Of a stretch of 64,000 nucleotides of DNA, positions 1-9,066 are shown piece by piece (the first letter of the stretch is position 1; each line of letters begins with the position of its first letter). The notes below the pieces were generated by a model. The model ran no database searches, was not told where the DNA came from, and worked only from the letters and a program-made list of their open reading frames with translations. A program made the translations under genes and the position numbers. The DNA comes from Bacillus halotolerans (GTDB taxonomy: Bacteria; Bacillota; Bacilli; Bacillales; Bacillaceae): positions 310,001-374,000 of the forward strand of contig NZ_LPVF01000001.1 in the NCBI RefSeq assembly GCF_001517105.1, written 5' to 3'.

Positions 1-2003
1 GCCGTGAACAAGCCAAACAGCAGGTGCTGACAAACGATCTTATGACATTGTACGGATCAAAAGACAGCGCGGAACTGACATATCAGATTCCGGCAGGCGC
101 CTCTTCCGGCAGCCAGCAATTGGTGATTGAATATGAGGCATCAGATCTTTTAATTTCTCCTTCATCGTTAACGGCTGTAATTGACAATGAACCGGTAAAA
201 ACGTTAAAGCTAAACGGCGATCCAAAACGGAAAACACTGAAGCTGAACTTGAACAAAAGCCAGTCCGCCCCAGGCTATCACAGCGTATCACTGAAATTTT
301 ACGGCGTCTTGAAAGAGGGCGTCTGCGTCAGACAGGATACGTCCGGCAACTGGATCAAAATTTATCCGGACAGCCGCCTGACAATGGCGGACAGCAGCAA
401 AGCGAAGGGAATGTCACTTGAACATTACCCATACCCATTTGCCCAATCGGGAAATACAGCGGAAGAGACGGCTATTGTCATTCCGGATAACCCGAGTTCG
501 GCAGAAATTGAAGCGGCTGTCAAAACAGAAGGTTACCTGAAAACTGCCGACAGCAGTGTCAGCATTTCATTTGTGAAGGAATCTGAAGTGAAGCAAATCG
601 ACAAGCCGACCATTTTCATCGGAGTGGATAAGCATTGGAACGGCAAGGTGAAGAAGCTGATCAAACAAGCTGGCTTACAGGCAAAAGGAGAAAAACTTCA
701 GCTTGCGGAGCGCGTGCTGAAAGCACAGGGCAAGCAGCAGCCGGTTCTGTTTGCACAAGCGGCATCTGATGATGTGCTCTCAGAAAAAATCAGCGTCATC
801 ACCGATCAGACTTACACCGGCCAGCTAAGCGGGGAAACACTTTCAATTGGCAAGCTTCAGAAGGCTGAAAAGCAGGAAAGCAATAAGCTGACCCTTGAGA
901 AATTCGGGGCAGAAGATATGACAATCGGAGCTGACAAAACATCTTCAGCACATTATTTTTATCCGGCTTCTGCGGTGATAGATCAAAACCAATCAGCCAA
1001 GCTGTCGCTTAAACTAAAGAAATCGGAAACGATTCAAGCAGCCGCGGCAGAAAGCGGTTCAGCCTCTCAAGCAGCAGAGCTGAAGGTCCTCATCAACGGT
1101 CAGCCGCACTCAGTCCGCCTTGATGAATTAGGAAAAGAAGATAAAAACGGATACTATCATGTCACGCTGAAAGTAGACCCTGAGCTGCTGCAGAAAAACC
1201 GCTACATTGATATACAGTTTATCACCACGGGCTTAAAGGAAAACAACCCTTGCAACACAACGGACGAAGAGAAATGGGTCTTCATTGATAAAAGCAGCAC
1301 ATTGTCTTACACGATCAAAGGCACATCTCCGTCAGCCGATTTTCAAGAATGGCCGCTTCCATACGCCGGAAATCAGAAACAGGCAACACTGATTGTGCTA
1401 CCTGACAGCGTGAGCAAATCCATGCTTAAGGAGCTTTCTCTCGTTACTGATTCCTTTGGAAGCGAAGCCCAGCAATCTTTCACAGTAAGGAAAGCATCTG
1501 AAGTTAAAGCGGAGGACGCAAAAGGCCGGAACTTAATTTTCATCGGCGGCATCAGCCAGTTCTCTCTTTTGAAAGAGAAATCTTCTGATCTGCTCGTGCC
1601 TCAAGCGAAAAATGGCTCGTTTGACGTGTCGGGCTTTGAAATGCTGAACGAGACGACGAAACAAGTGGCATTTACCCAAGCGTCTTTATGGGATTCACAT
1701 TATACGATGGCTGTTTTTGCGCCGCTGAAAGGAAATGGCGCGGCCGTCACAAAAGAAATCATCAGCTTTTTGAACAGCAATGATGACACGGCGACCGTCA
1801 TCAATGAAACAAACAGCCAGCAGGTGTTTACAAACCACCAGCAGCTCAAATCGGAAACAAGCAGTTCTGAAACAGAAAAAACAGCACAAGATCATGGGCA
1901 AAAACTGCTGTATATCGGCATGCTGGCTCTCATGATGGTAATTGCGGCAGCCTTCATTTGGATAACCGTTAGACAAAGAAAGAGAAAGACAGACAGAGAA
2001 TAA
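1..2003 (+). CDS. ydaN: YdaN, BcsB-like exopolysaccharide synthesis protein (5' end cut by window)
   Basis: The reading frame is open from the first bases, so the true start lies outside the window and about 667 codons are visible. The product is a large extracytoplasmic protein that ends in one transmembrane helix (about 20 residues before a basic tail, RQRKRKTDRE), the layout of the BcsB-type cellulose-synthase partner family. In B. subtilis YdaN belongs to the ydaJKLMN exopolysaccharide operon, which is activated by the c-di-GMP receptor YdaK. The assignment rests on this topology and on synteny with kimA just downstream. The gene ends in a strong terminator, so it is the last gene of its operon. 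Confidence 0.85.
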   Translation, partial: REQAKQQVLTNDLMTLYGSKDSAELTYQIPAGASSGSQQLVIEYEASDLLISPSSLTAVIDNEPVKTLKLNGDPKRKTLKLNLNKSQSAPGYHSVSLKFYGVLKEGVCVRQDTSGNWIKIYPDSRLTMADSSKAKGMSLEHYPYPFAQSGNTAEETAIVIPDNPSSAEIEAAVKTEGYLKTADSSVSISFVKESEVKQIDKPTIFIGVDKHWNGKVKKLIKQAGLQAKGEKLQLAERVLKAQGKQQPVLFAQAASDDVLSEKISVITDQTYTGQLSGETLSIGKLQKAEKQESNKLTLEKFGAEDMTIGADKTSSAHYFYPASAVIDQNQSAKLSLKLKKSETIQAAAAESGSASQAAELKVLINGQPHSVRLDELGKEDKNGYYHVTLKVDPELLQKNRYIDIQFITTGLKENNPCNTTDEEKWVFIDKSSTLSYTIKGTSPSADFQEWPLPYAGNQKQATLIVLPDSVSKSMLKELSLVTDSFGSEAQQSFTVRKASEVKAEDAKGRNLIFIGGISQFSLLKEKSSDLLVPQAKNGSFDVSGFEMLNETTKQVAFTQASLWDSHYTMAVFAPLKGNGAAVTKEIISFLNSNDDTATVINETNSQQVFTNHQQLKSETSSSETEKTAQDHGQKLLYIGMLALMMVIAAAFIWITVRQRKRKTDRE

Positions 2004-2004
2004 G

Positions 2005-2034
2005 ACAGAGGCTGATTTCAGCCTCTGTTTTTTG
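2005..2034 (+). terminator. Rho-independent terminator after ydaN
   Basis: A GC-containing inverted repeat (ACAGAGGCTGA paired with TCAGCCTCTGT) is followed directly by a T-run. It starts two bases after the ydaN stop codon. Confidence 0.9.
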
Positions 2035-2144
2035 TTTTTGGTTTAAGTTTTCCATATGTGGAACCTGTCATTTTATTTTTTTCTCCCGGCCAATAAGCCT
2101 CTTTACAACATACGTAAACGGGAGTATGATCTCTTTTAGAAAAC

Positions 2145-2342
2145 AAATCGCTTAATCTGTAAACAGAGCGGGGGACCCATTTTGGCGGCATTTTGCCGCT
2201 TGGGGTGAATCCTTTTTAGGTAGGGCAAACTCTCATATGCCCGAATCCGTCAGCTAACCTCGTAAGCGTTCATGAGAGGAGATGAATGAAACCTGTGTTC
2301 GATGTTAAGGCACAGGGGCATCCGTTTGCCTCTGTGTTTTTT
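2145..2342 (+). promoter_or_regulatory. c-di-AMP (ydaO-type) riboswitch with terminator upstream of kimA
   Basis: The conserved blocks of the ydaO/yuaA riboswitch class are present in order: CGCTTAATCTG (2149-2159), GGGGGACCC (2170-2178), TTGGGGTGAATCC (2200-2212), GTAGGGC and then CCGTCAGCTAACCTCGTAAG. A terminator stem at 2311-2336 with a T-run ends the element. Segment 2292-2297 can pair with the left arm of the terminator, so it may act as the anti-terminator. In B. subtilis this element binds c-di-AMP and turns kimA off when potassium and c-di-AMP are high. Confidence 0.95.
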
Positions 2343-2472
2343 GCTGTTCAATTTTCAGGATGTAAATCGCATACAGAGACATCATAGCAGAAAGGACTAT
2401 TACAAAATGTGAGAGCAGATGCGGATGTTTTATTGTTTTCATGAAAAATGAAATTAAAAGGGGAAGACATCG

Positions 2473-4296
2473 ATGTATCATTCAATCAAACGTTTTTTGA
2501 TTGGGAAACCGTTAAAATCACAAGCAGCAGGAGAACAAAAACTGACGAAATTAAAGGCGCTTGCCATGCTTTCCTCAGATGCTTTATCATCTGTCGCTTA
2601 CGGAACGGAACAAATTCTTATCATATTGGCGGCGGTAAGCGCTGCGGCATTTTGGTATTCCATTCCGATAGCGGTCGGCGTACTCATTTTGCTGCTCGCG
2701 CTGATTCTCTCATACAGGCAAATTATTTACGCTTATCCGCAGGGCGGCGGGGCGTATGTTGTATCAAAAGAAAACCTCGGCGAAAAGCCCGGGCTGATTG
2801 CAGGCGGTTCATTGCTTGTCGATTATATATTAACTGTAGCAGTAAGTATTTCCGCAGGGACGGACGCCATCACGTCGGCGTTCCCGGCACTGCATGATTA
2901 TCATATACCCATTGCTGTTTTACTTGTTTTAGTGATTATGATTTTAAATCTGCGGGGGCTGTCAGAATCAGCATCGATTCTTGCCTACCCGGTCTACCTT
3001 TTTGTGGCGGCGCTTTTCATCCTGATTGCCGTCGGTCTTTTTAAGCTTATGACAGGACAAATTGATCAGCCTGTCCATCATACACCGATCGGCACACCGG
3101 TAGCCGGCATTACGCTGTTTTTGCTGCTTAAGGCTTTTTCATCCGGCTGCTCCGCGCTCACCGGAGTTGAAGCGATCTCCAACGCGATTCCAGCCTTCAA
3201 AAACCCGCCTGCGCGAAACGCGGCGAGAACGTTGGCTATGATGGGGATCTTGCTTGCGGTTCTGTTTGCCGGCATTACGGTACTTGCGTACGGTTACGGG
3301 GCGGCTCCGAAACCGAATGAAACGGTCATTTCACAAATCGCGTCGGATACCTTCGGAAGAAATGTGTTTTACTATGTCATTCAGGGTGTGACATCGTTAA
3401 TTTTGGTCCTTGCGGCGAATACGGGCTTTTCAGCCTTCCCGCAGCTTGCCTTCAACTTGGCGAGAGACCAATACATGCCGCGCATGTTTACAGTAAGAGG
3501 CGACCGCTTAGGCTTCTCAAACGGGATTATCTTTTTAGGCGTTGCCTCAATTGTGCTGATTCTGTTATTTGGAGGGCAGACGGAGCACCTAATCCCGCTG
3601 TACGCGGTCGGTGTGTTTATTCCATTTACCCTTTCACAAACAGGGATGTGCATCAAATGGATCAAACAAAAACCAAAAGGCTGGATTGGAAAAATGCTGA
3701 TCAACGCCTGCGGCGCATTGATATCGTTTATGGTTCTGTCCATCCTGTTTGTCACGAAGTTTAATGTCGTATGGCCTGTTTTAATCTTTATGCCTATCGT
3801 CGTTTTTTTGTTTTTTGCGATTAAAAATCACTATACGGCTGTCGGTGAACAGCTTCGCATCGTAAACAAACAGCCGGAAGAAATCAAAGGTACGGTCGTG
3901 ATTGTGCCTGTAGCCGGCGTCACAACCGTCGTGCAAAAATCTATTCAATATGCGAAATCACTGTCAGATCAGGTCATTGCCGTTCACGTGTCGTTTGACA
4001 GAGAACAGGAAAAGAAAGTGGAAAAACGCTGGGAAGAGCTGAATAATGGAGTGCGTCTCGTCACGCTTCACTCTTCGTACAGAAGCCTGGTCCATCCGTT
4101 TGATAAGTTTTTGGAAACTGTTGAAGCAAAAGCGAAGAAGAAACAGTTTTCTGTCATGGTGCTGTTCCCGCAATTCATCACAAAAAAACGCTGGCACACC
4201 ATTCTCCACAACCAGTCAGCCTTCCTGCTCAGAGTCCGGCTGTTCTGGAAGAAGGACATAATCGTTGCCACATTGCCGTATCATTTTAAAAAGTAA
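2473..4296 (+). CDS. kimA: KimA, high-affinity potassium importer
   Basis: This 607-residue protein, the same length as B. subtilis KimA (formerly YdaO), is an APC-superfamily K+/H+ symporter of the cytoplasmic membrane. The first ~450 residues are a run of about 12 hydrophobic helices that starts with the APC-type segment SSDALSSVAYGTEQ. The last ~150 residues are a cytoplasmic domain, which in the family is where c-di-AMP inhibits the transporter. The start at 2473 is preceded by an AAGGGGAAG ribosome site. Expression is probably controlled by the c-di-AMP riboswitch just upstream, so the same second messenger acts on both mRNA and protein. A terminator follows. Confidence 0.96.
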   Translation: MYHSIKRFLIGKPLKSQAAGEQKLTKLKALAMLSSDALSSVAYGTEQILIILAAVSAAAFWYSIPIAVGVLILLLALILSYRQIIYAYPQGGGAYVVSKENLGEKPGLIAGGSLLVDYILTVAVSISAGTDAITSAFPALHDYHIPIAVLLVLVIMILNLRGLSESASILAYPVYLFVAALFILIAVGLFKLMTGQIDQPVHHTPIGTPVAGITLFLLLKAFSSGCSALTGVEAISNAIPAFKNPPARNAARTLAMMGILLAVLFAGITVLAYGYGAAPKPNETVISQIASDTFGRNVFYYVIQGVTSLILVLAANTGFSAFPQLAFNLARDQYMPRMFTVRGDRLGFSNGIIFLGVASIVLILLFGGQTEHLIPLYAVGVFIPFTLSQTGMCIKWIKQKPKGWIGKMLINACGALISFMVLSILFVTKFNVVWPVLIFMPIVVFLFFAIKNHYTAVGEQLRIVNKQPEEIKGTVVIVPVAGVTTVVQKSIQYAKSLSDQVIAVHVSFDREQEKKVEKRWEELNNGVRLVTLHSSYRSLVHPFDKFLETVEAKAKKKQFSVMVLFPQFITKKRWHTILHNQSAFLLRVRLFWKKDIIVATLPYHFKK

Positions 4297-4302
4297 GCAG
4301 CT

Positions 4303-4333
4303 AAGACCAAGGGACATCTCCTTGGTCTTTTTT
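4303..4333 (+). terminator. Rho-independent terminator after kimA
   Basis: The stem AAGACCAAGG / CCTTGGTCTT with a short loop is followed by six T residues. Confidence 0.9.
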
Positions 4334-4352
4334 AATAAAGGGGAAATGGGCG

Positions 4353-4805
4353 ATGTATACGGAAGGGGCATTTGTCATAGTGACAAACACAAAACGGCAG
4401 ATTCTGCTGGTCAAACGAAAAGACGTTCCTTTATGGGATTTGCCGGGCGGACGGGTTGAATCAGGAGAGACCCCGGAGGCAGCGGCGGTCCGGGAGGTAA
4501 TGGAAGAAACGGGATATCTGATAGAGCTTTCCGGGAAATTGGGTGTCTATCAAAGACCTAAGTTTCAAGACGAACAGCATGTGTATGCAGGGAACATAAC
4601 AGGCGGACAAGCGATAGAAAACGGCATGGAAACGGCCGGGCTAAAGTGGTTTTCGCCGGAGCGATTGCCGCTTTTGATGGTGCCAAACCGGAAAATGCAA
4701 ATCAGAGATTTTCTAAACGGCGCTGCGGGCATTCGGATTACCGTCAAGGACAACAGCTTTTTGGCGGCCTTAGACCTGTTCAGAAGGAAATACAGCAAGC
4801 GATAG
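4353..4805 (+). CDS. mutT: MutT/Nudix hydrolase
   Basis: This is a 150-residue Nudix protein with a complete Nudix box at about residues 32-55 (GG, then ESGETPEA, then REVMEETGY), so the metal-binding glutamates are in place. Nudix enzymes cleave nucleoside-diphosphate-linked substrates; the mutT name comes from B. subtilis annotation at this locus, and a role in removing oxidised nucleotides is not shown by sequence alone. The chosen ATG has a GGGGAAA ribosome site; an earlier ATG at 4346 is out of frame. It lies between kimA and ydaP as in B. subtilis 168. Confidence 0.88.
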   Translation: MYTEGAFVIVTNTKRQILLVKRKDVPLWDLPGGRVESGETPEAAAVREVMEETGYLIELSGKLGVYQRPKFQDEQHVYAGNITGGQAIENGMETAGLKWFSPERLPLLMVPNRKMQIRDFLNGAAGIRITVKDNSFLAALDLFRRKYSKR

Positions 4806-4815
4806 TTGCCTCCGG

Positions 4816-4841
4816 GTTTTAAACGGCTCCCCCTGTGGTAT
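4816..4841 (+). promoter_or_regulatory. SigmaB promoter of ydaP
   Basis: A -35-like GTTTTA (4816-4821) and a -10-like TGGTAT (4836-4841) are separated by 14 bases, close to the SigmaB consensus GTTTAA-N12-15-GGGTAT. It sits 28 bases before the ydaP start; ydaP is a known SigmaB regulon member. Confidence 0.7.
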
Positions 4842-4868
4842 TGAAAAAAGGAAAAAGGAGGATACGGC

Positions 4869-6593
4869 ATGGCACACAAAACAGCAGGACAAGGAATGAC
4901 AGAACTGCTTGAACAATGGGGAGTTGATCATGTTTACGGCATCCCCGGAGACAGCATTAACGAATTTATTGAGGAACTGAGACACGACAGAAATCAATTG
5001 GAATTCATCCAAACCCGCCATGAAGAGGTGGCAGCGCTGGCAGCCGCGGCTGAGGCAAAACTCACCGGCAAGATCGGTGTCTGCCTGTCAATTGCAGGGC
5101 CGGGTGCGGTGCACTTATTGAACGGTTTATACGATGCAAAAGCGGACGGCGCTCCTGTGCTTGCGATTGCAGGTCAGGTTTCTTCAGGCGAAGTCGGACG
5201 GGACTACTTTCAGGAAATTAAGCTTGAGCAAATGTTTGAAGACGTGGCAGTGTTCAACAGGGAGGTACATAGTGCGGAATCACTGCCGGATCTGTTGAAT
5301 CAGGCGATCCGCACCGCCTACAGCAAAAAAGGCGTTGCGGTATTAAGCGTGTCAGATGACTTGTTTGCGGAGAAAATCAAACGGGAACCCGTTTACACAT
5401 CACCGGTATATATTGAAGGAAATCTTGAACCGAAGAAAGAACAGCTTGTGACATGCGCGCAATACATTAACAATGCGAAGAAGCCGATCATTTTGGCGGG
5501 ACAGGGAATGAAAAAGGCGAAGCGGGAGCTGCTGGAATTTGCGGATAAAGCAGCGGCGCCGATCGTCGTCACGCTCCCCGCAAAAGGCGTTGTTCCCGAT
5601 AGGCACCCGCACTTTCTCGGTAACCTTGGGCAGATTGGGACAAAGCCGGCCTATGAGGCAATGGAAGAATGCGATTTGTTAATTATGCTCGGCACCTCGT
5701 TCCCGTATCGTGATTACTTGCCGGAAGACACACCGGCAATCCAGCTTGATTCAGACCCGGCGAAAATCGGCAAACGCTATCCGGTAACAGCGGGGCTTGT
5801 CTGTGACTCGGCTCTCGGTCTGCGCGAATTGACGGAGTATATTGAACGGAAGGAAGACCGACGATTCCTGAATGCCTGCACTGAACATATGCAGCATTGG
5901 TGGAACGAAATTGAAAAAGATGAAACTGAGGCGGCAACACCTCTAAAACCTCAGCAGGTCATCGCGCGTCTTCAGGAGGCAGCAGCCGAAGATGCGGTGC
6001 TGTCTGTAGATGTCGGCACTGTCACCGTCTGGATGGCGCGGCATTTCAAAATGAACGCGAACCAGGATTTCATCGTTTCCAGCTGGCTTGCGACAATGGG
6101 CTGCGGCCTGCCGGGAGCTATAGCGGCGAGCTTATCTGAACCGGAGCGCCAAGCCATCGCAGTCTGCGGTGACGGGGGCTTTTCCATGGTCATGCAGGAT
6201 CTCCCGACCGCAGTCAAATATAAGCTCCCGATTACTGTTGTCATTTTAAACAATGAAAATCTCGGCATGATTGAATATGAACAGCAGGTCAAAGGGAACA
6301 TCGACTATGTCACAAAACTTCAGAATGTCGACTATGCCGCATTTGCAGAAAGCTGCGGAGCAAAAGGCATCAAGGTGACGAGAGCGGAAGAACTTGCACC
6401 GGCTTTCCATGAGGCGCTTCACTCCAATCAGCCGGTCGTTGTCGACGTCATGATCGGAAACGAACCGCCGCTGCCCGGCAAAATCACCTACGGACAGGCA
6501 AAAGGCTTCAGCAAATATATGCTGAAAAACTTCTTCGAAAACCAAAAAATTGAAATGCCGTCATTGAAGAAAAGCTTAAAACGTTTATTCTAA
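4869..6593 (+). CDS. ydaP: YdaP, thiamine-diphosphate pyruvate oxidase-like enzyme
   Basis: This 574-residue protein has the three-domain layout of ThDP-dependent oxidases/decarboxylases. The N-terminal ThDP domain carries the activating glutamate in RHEEVAALAAAA (about residue 50). The C-terminal pyrophosphate domain carries the ThDP signature GDG followed after ~28 residues by NN (about 433-465). The family includes pyruvate oxidase and related enzymes that act on pyruvate using FAD; the exact substrate is not proved by sequence. The start has a perfect AAAGGAGG site, and a SigmaB promoter lies just upstream, fitting a general-stress role. A terminator follows directly. Confidence 0.92.
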   Translation: MAHKTAGQGMTELLEQWGVDHVYGIPGDSINEFIEELRHDRNQLEFIQTRHEEVAALAAAAEAKLTGKIGVCLSIAGPGAVHLLNGLYDAKADGAPVLAIAGQVSSGEVGRDYFQEIKLEQMFEDVAVFNREVHSAESLPDLLNQAIRTAYSKKGVAVLSVSDDLFAEKIKREPVYTSPVYIEGNLEPKKEQLVTCAQYINNAKKPIILAGQGMKKAKRELLEFADKAAAPIVVTLPAKGVVPDRHPHFLGNLGQIGTKPAYEAMEECDLLIMLGTSFPYRDYLPEDTPAIQLDSDPAKIGKRYPVTAGLVCDSALGLRELTEYIERKEDRRFLNACTEHMQHWWNEIEKDETEAATPLKPQQVIARLQEAAAEDAVLSVDVGTVTVWMARHFKMNANQDFIVSSWLATMGCGLPGAIAASLSEPERQAIAVCGDGGFSMVMQDLPTAVKYKLPITVVILNNENLGMIEYEQQVKGNIDYVTKLQNVDYAAFAESCGAKGIKVTRAEELAPAFHEALHSNQPVVVDVMIGNEPPLPGKITYGQAKGFSKYMLKNFFENQKIEMPSLKKSLKRLF

Positions 6594-6626
6594 AAAAACA
6601 GGGGCCCGTGAAGGCTCCTGTTTTTT
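6594..6626 (+). terminator. Rho-independent terminator after ydaP
   Basis: The stem ACAGGGGCC / GGCTCCTGT starts right after the ydaP stop and is followed by TTTTTT; the upstream A-run could make it work in both directions. Confidence 0.88.
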
Positions 6627-6733
6627 GATTTTACGGGGTTGAGTCATAAAATCGGTTGTTTGAACCTTTAAAATGACCCGTTGGGATCAGCAGGAATGAT
6701 CTATGCAGCCTGTCATGATTTTCGCCGTGCCCA

Positions 6734-6802
6734 AAACAGACACAAGGACAAATGCATCTTCTTTCAAAGCAGAAAGATCAGCGCATTTGTCCTTGTCTGT
6801 TT
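6734..6802. repeat. Long inverted repeat between ydaP and the next gene
   Basis: Arms 6734-6755 and 6783-6802 are complementary over 20 pairs with a single 2-base bulge (AAACAGAC, AAGGACAAATGC and their complement). Inside the loop a weaker stem (ATCTT.../AGAAAGAT) can extend the hairpin. It lies between two convergent genes, about 110 bases beyond the ydaP terminator, with no T-run of terminator type. Confidence 0.75.
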
Positions 6803-6850
6803 CATCTGTTTATTCTTATCAAATCTTACAAAATGAATGTCTTTATAAGC

Positions 6851-7120
6851 TTATTTCCCTTTTTTCGAAAGGCCGAAAAAGAAAGGAAAAGCAGACCCAA
6901 CTAATAAAGTGCCAAATAAAAACATTCCGCCGATAAACACGTGAAAATTAGCGCCTCCGGCCGTAAAAGCGGTAATCAAGGAAATGATACTGAGCACCAC
7001 CATGGCGATGCCGGGCGCGATTCGCATTTTTTTACCTGTTGATTTATAAGCGATAACAGAACATAAAATTCCGATAACAATAGGGACAATCCATAAATAA
7101 AACAGAATAAATACTGACAT
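6851..7120 (-). CDS. Small three-helix membrane protein, unknown function
   Basis: The predicted product is 89 residues with three hydrophobic segments (about residues 2-25, 35-55 and 60-82) and a basic C-terminus (GLSKKGK). The start was placed at 7120 (MSVFILF) because a GGAG motif lies 8 bases upstream of it; an upstream in-frame start at 7177 would add 19 residues without a ribosome site. It is a membrane protein of the small DUF type found at this position in B. subtilis relatives. No function can be read from the sequence. Confidence 0.7.
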   Translation of the reverse strand: MSVFILFYLWIVPIVIGILCSVIAYKSTGKKMRIAPGIAMVVLSIISLITAFTAGGANFHVFIGGMFLFGTLLVGSAFPFFFGLSKKGK

Positions 7121-7196
7121 TATCAAAACTCCGATTTTTCTTCTATCATAACAAATTTTTGTAAAAAATGATATCAATGAGCTTTTAAGCCAAAAT

Positions 7197-7227
7197 AAAA
7201 AACCGGCTCTTCAGCCGGTTTTTTTCT
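7197..7227. terminator. Bidirectional terminator between mntH and the small membrane gene
   Basis: The stem AACCGGCT / AGCCGGTT has A-runs on one side and T-runs on the other. On the minus strand it ends mntH; the stop codon of mntH touches its edge. Confidence 0.85.
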
Positions 7228-8500
7228 AACGGAACGTATCGACGATCAAAAACACATTCAAAGCAACAATCAGCACAGCGATCAGCCAAGAAACCACTGT
7301 TACCCATTTGGCATTGATCAGCGAACCCATAATCCGCTTGTTGCTTGTGAACATAATAAGCGGGATTAAAGCAAAGGCAATGCCGAAGGAAAGAACCACC
7401 TGGCTCAGCACAAGAGCAGACGTCGGATTGACTCCTGATGCGATGATCAAGATCGGCGGAATGATGGTGATGAACCGCCGTACATACAGCGGGATGCGGT
7501 AGTTGATAAATCCCTGCATAATCACATCGCCTGAAAGTGTTCCGACAGACGAGCTGGACAGGCCCGCTACCAGCAGGCCGATTCCGAATAACGCGGCTGA
7601 AACAGGACTGACAAGATGACCGAACTGCTGAAACGCGACATCAAGGTCCTCGACAAACAGCCCGTTTTTGAAGAATAATGCGGCAGCCACAATCAGCATA
7701 CTCGCATTAATAGCCCCTGCAATCAGCATCGCTATTAAAATATCAATAAATTCGAATCTGAAGATTTTCTTCCGTTCAGCATCTGTTTTGCCGACCACCC
7801 GCCGCTGTGTGAGGGCAGAGTGTAAATAAATGGCATGCGGCATAACGGTTGCGCCGAGAATACCTGCTGCAAGAAGCACGCTGTCGGTGCCATGAAATGT
7901 CGGAACGAAAAGTCCTTTCATCACTGAGACGGCATCCGGCTTTGCAAAAAAGGTCTGCAGCGCAAAGGCGATGACCACTACAAACAGCATCCCGGCAATA
8001 CCGGCTTCAAGTGATCGATAACCGCGGCGCTGAAGCTCCAAAATCGCGAAAGAGCCGATCGCCGCAATAATAGACGCTTCGAGCATCGGGATGCCGAACA
8101 GCAAATACAGTCCCAATGCCGCTCCGATAAATTCCGCCAGATCAGTCGCGATAATGACGAGTTCGCCTTGAATCCATAAGCCGATAGAGACGGGCTTAGG
8201 AAATTCCTCACGAGCGACCTCAGGCAGGTTTTTGCCGGTCGCGATACCGAGTTTGGCGGAGAGTGACTGGATCAAGAGCGCCATGATATTAGAAAATAAA
8301 ATCACCCATAGCAGCATATATCCATATTTAGAGCCAGCTGATATATTTGTTGCGAAGTTACCGGGATCGATATAGGCAATGGCTGCAATAAACGCCGGGC
8401 CTAAAAAAGGCAGCAGTCCTCTGAATCCTCTGCTTTTCCCGTCAAGCGCATCTTGGACTGCTTTGGAACGGGGAGATTGTGCTGTGATGTCCTTATTCAT
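7226..8500 (-). CDS. mntH: MntH, NRAMP-type proton-coupled manganese transporter
   Basis: This 424-residue protein has about 11 membrane helices. It carries the two NRAMP metal-site motifs: DPGNF in helix 1 (AYIDPGNFATN, about residue 45) and MPHAIYLHS in helix 6 (about residue 220). MntH imports Mn2+ with protons across the cytoplasmic membrane. The start has an AGGTGAG ribosome site. Upstream lies a strong SigmaA promoter with a MntR-type operator, as expected for manganese repression. A bidirectional terminator follows. Confidence 0.95.
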   Translation of the reverse strand: MNKDITAQSPRSKAVQDALDGKSRGFRGLLPFLGPAFIAAIAYIDPGNFATNISAGSKYGYMLLWVILFSNIMALLIQSLSAKLGIATGKNLPEVAREEFPKPVSIGLWIQGELVIIATDLAEFIGAALGLYLLFGIPMLEASIIAAIGSFAILELQRRGYRSLEAGIAGMLFVVVIAFALQTFFAKPDAVSVMKGLFVPTFHGTDSVLLAAGILGATVMPHAIYLHSALTQRRVVGKTDAERKKIFRFEFIDILIAMLIAGAINASMLIVAAALFFKNGLFVEDLDVAFQQFGHLVSPVSAALFGIGLLVAGLSSSSVGTLSGDVIMQGFINYRIPLYVRRFITIIPPILIIASGVNPTSALVLSQVVLSFGIAFALIPLIMFTSNKRIMGSLINAKWVTVVSWLIAVLIVALNVFLIVDTFR

Positions 8501-8542
8501 GTACTCACCTGAATTCTAATTGTTTTTGCCATACAACAAAGA

Positions 8543-8600
8543 GTTTCCTTAAACCAAATTATTTTATCTACATCATATGACCATCCTGATTTCTTGTCAA
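8543..8600 (-). promoter_or_regulatory. mntH promoter with MntR-type operator
   Basis: On the minus strand TTGACA (8600-8595) and TATGAT (8577-8572) are separated by 17 bases. Just downstream, near the predicted transcription start, 8558-8543 reads TTTGGTTTAAGGAAAC, close to the B. subtilis MntR consensus TTTGCCTTAAGGAAAC. Repressor bound there would block initiation when manganese is plentiful. Confidence 0.82.
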
Positions 8601-8731
8601 CCAATGATGGTCAAAAATGACACTCAAATTTTTCCCTGTTATGTAACATGATATGTAGGGCATCTGATAAGGTCCATACATAAAAAGACATCGTTTCTGT
8701 ATGAAACGATGCCTCCTGAATCATCTAATAT

Positions 8732-8992
8732 CTAGGCTTCCTTGCGCAGTCCGCGGAATACGAGGCTCAGTAAGAATACGAAGATCGCTGCCCCGATAAT
8801 TGCCGGAATAATGGCAAATCCTGCAAGGCTTGGTCCCCAAGTTCCGAGTAAGCCATGCCCGATCCATGCGCCGATCAGCCCTGCAATCATCGAACCGAAG
8901 ATTCCTCCCGGCATGCGGTTGCCGACGATGGCGCTTCCGATTAGTCCAATTAAGATAGCAATAACTAATGAAACCAAAAAGCTAAGCATCAT
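8732..8992 (-). CDS. ydaS: YdaS, GlsB/YeaQ/YmgE family stress membrane protein
   Basis: This ~86-residue protein has three hydrophobic, glycine-rich segments, including the family pattern around GMIAGLIGAWIGHGLLG. The family (also called transglycosylase-associated) is small, widespread and stress-induced; its molecular function is unknown. The start at 8992 was preferred over GTG at 8998 because AAGGAGAG is 6 bases before 8992 but only 2 before the GTG. A SigmaB promoter lies about 35 bases upstream. Confidence 0.85.
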   Translation of the reverse strand: MMLSFLVSLVIAILIGLIGSAIVGNRMPGGIFGSMIAGLIGAWIGHGLLGTWGPSLAGFAIIPAIIGAAIFVFLLSLVFRGLRKEA

Positions 8993-9022
8993 ATTCACCT
9001 CTCCTTAATGATTTATATATCA

Positions 9023-9048
9023 ATAACCGTTCCAGCCAGTCCCGAAAC
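9023..9048 (-). promoter_or_regulatory. SigmaB promoter of ydaS
   Basis: On the minus strand GTTTCG (9048-9043) and GGTTAT (9028-9023) are 14 bases apart, a good SigmaB match placed just before the ydaS ribosome site. Confidence 0.7.
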
Positions 9049-9066
9049 GTACAAAAGCATATTTGC

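Noticed and set aside
2448-2897. Open frame of ~149 codons overlapping the start of kimA in another frame
   Set aside because: It lies inside kimA, has an Arg/Cys-rich, unnatural composition and no ribosome site; it is a shadow of a real gene.
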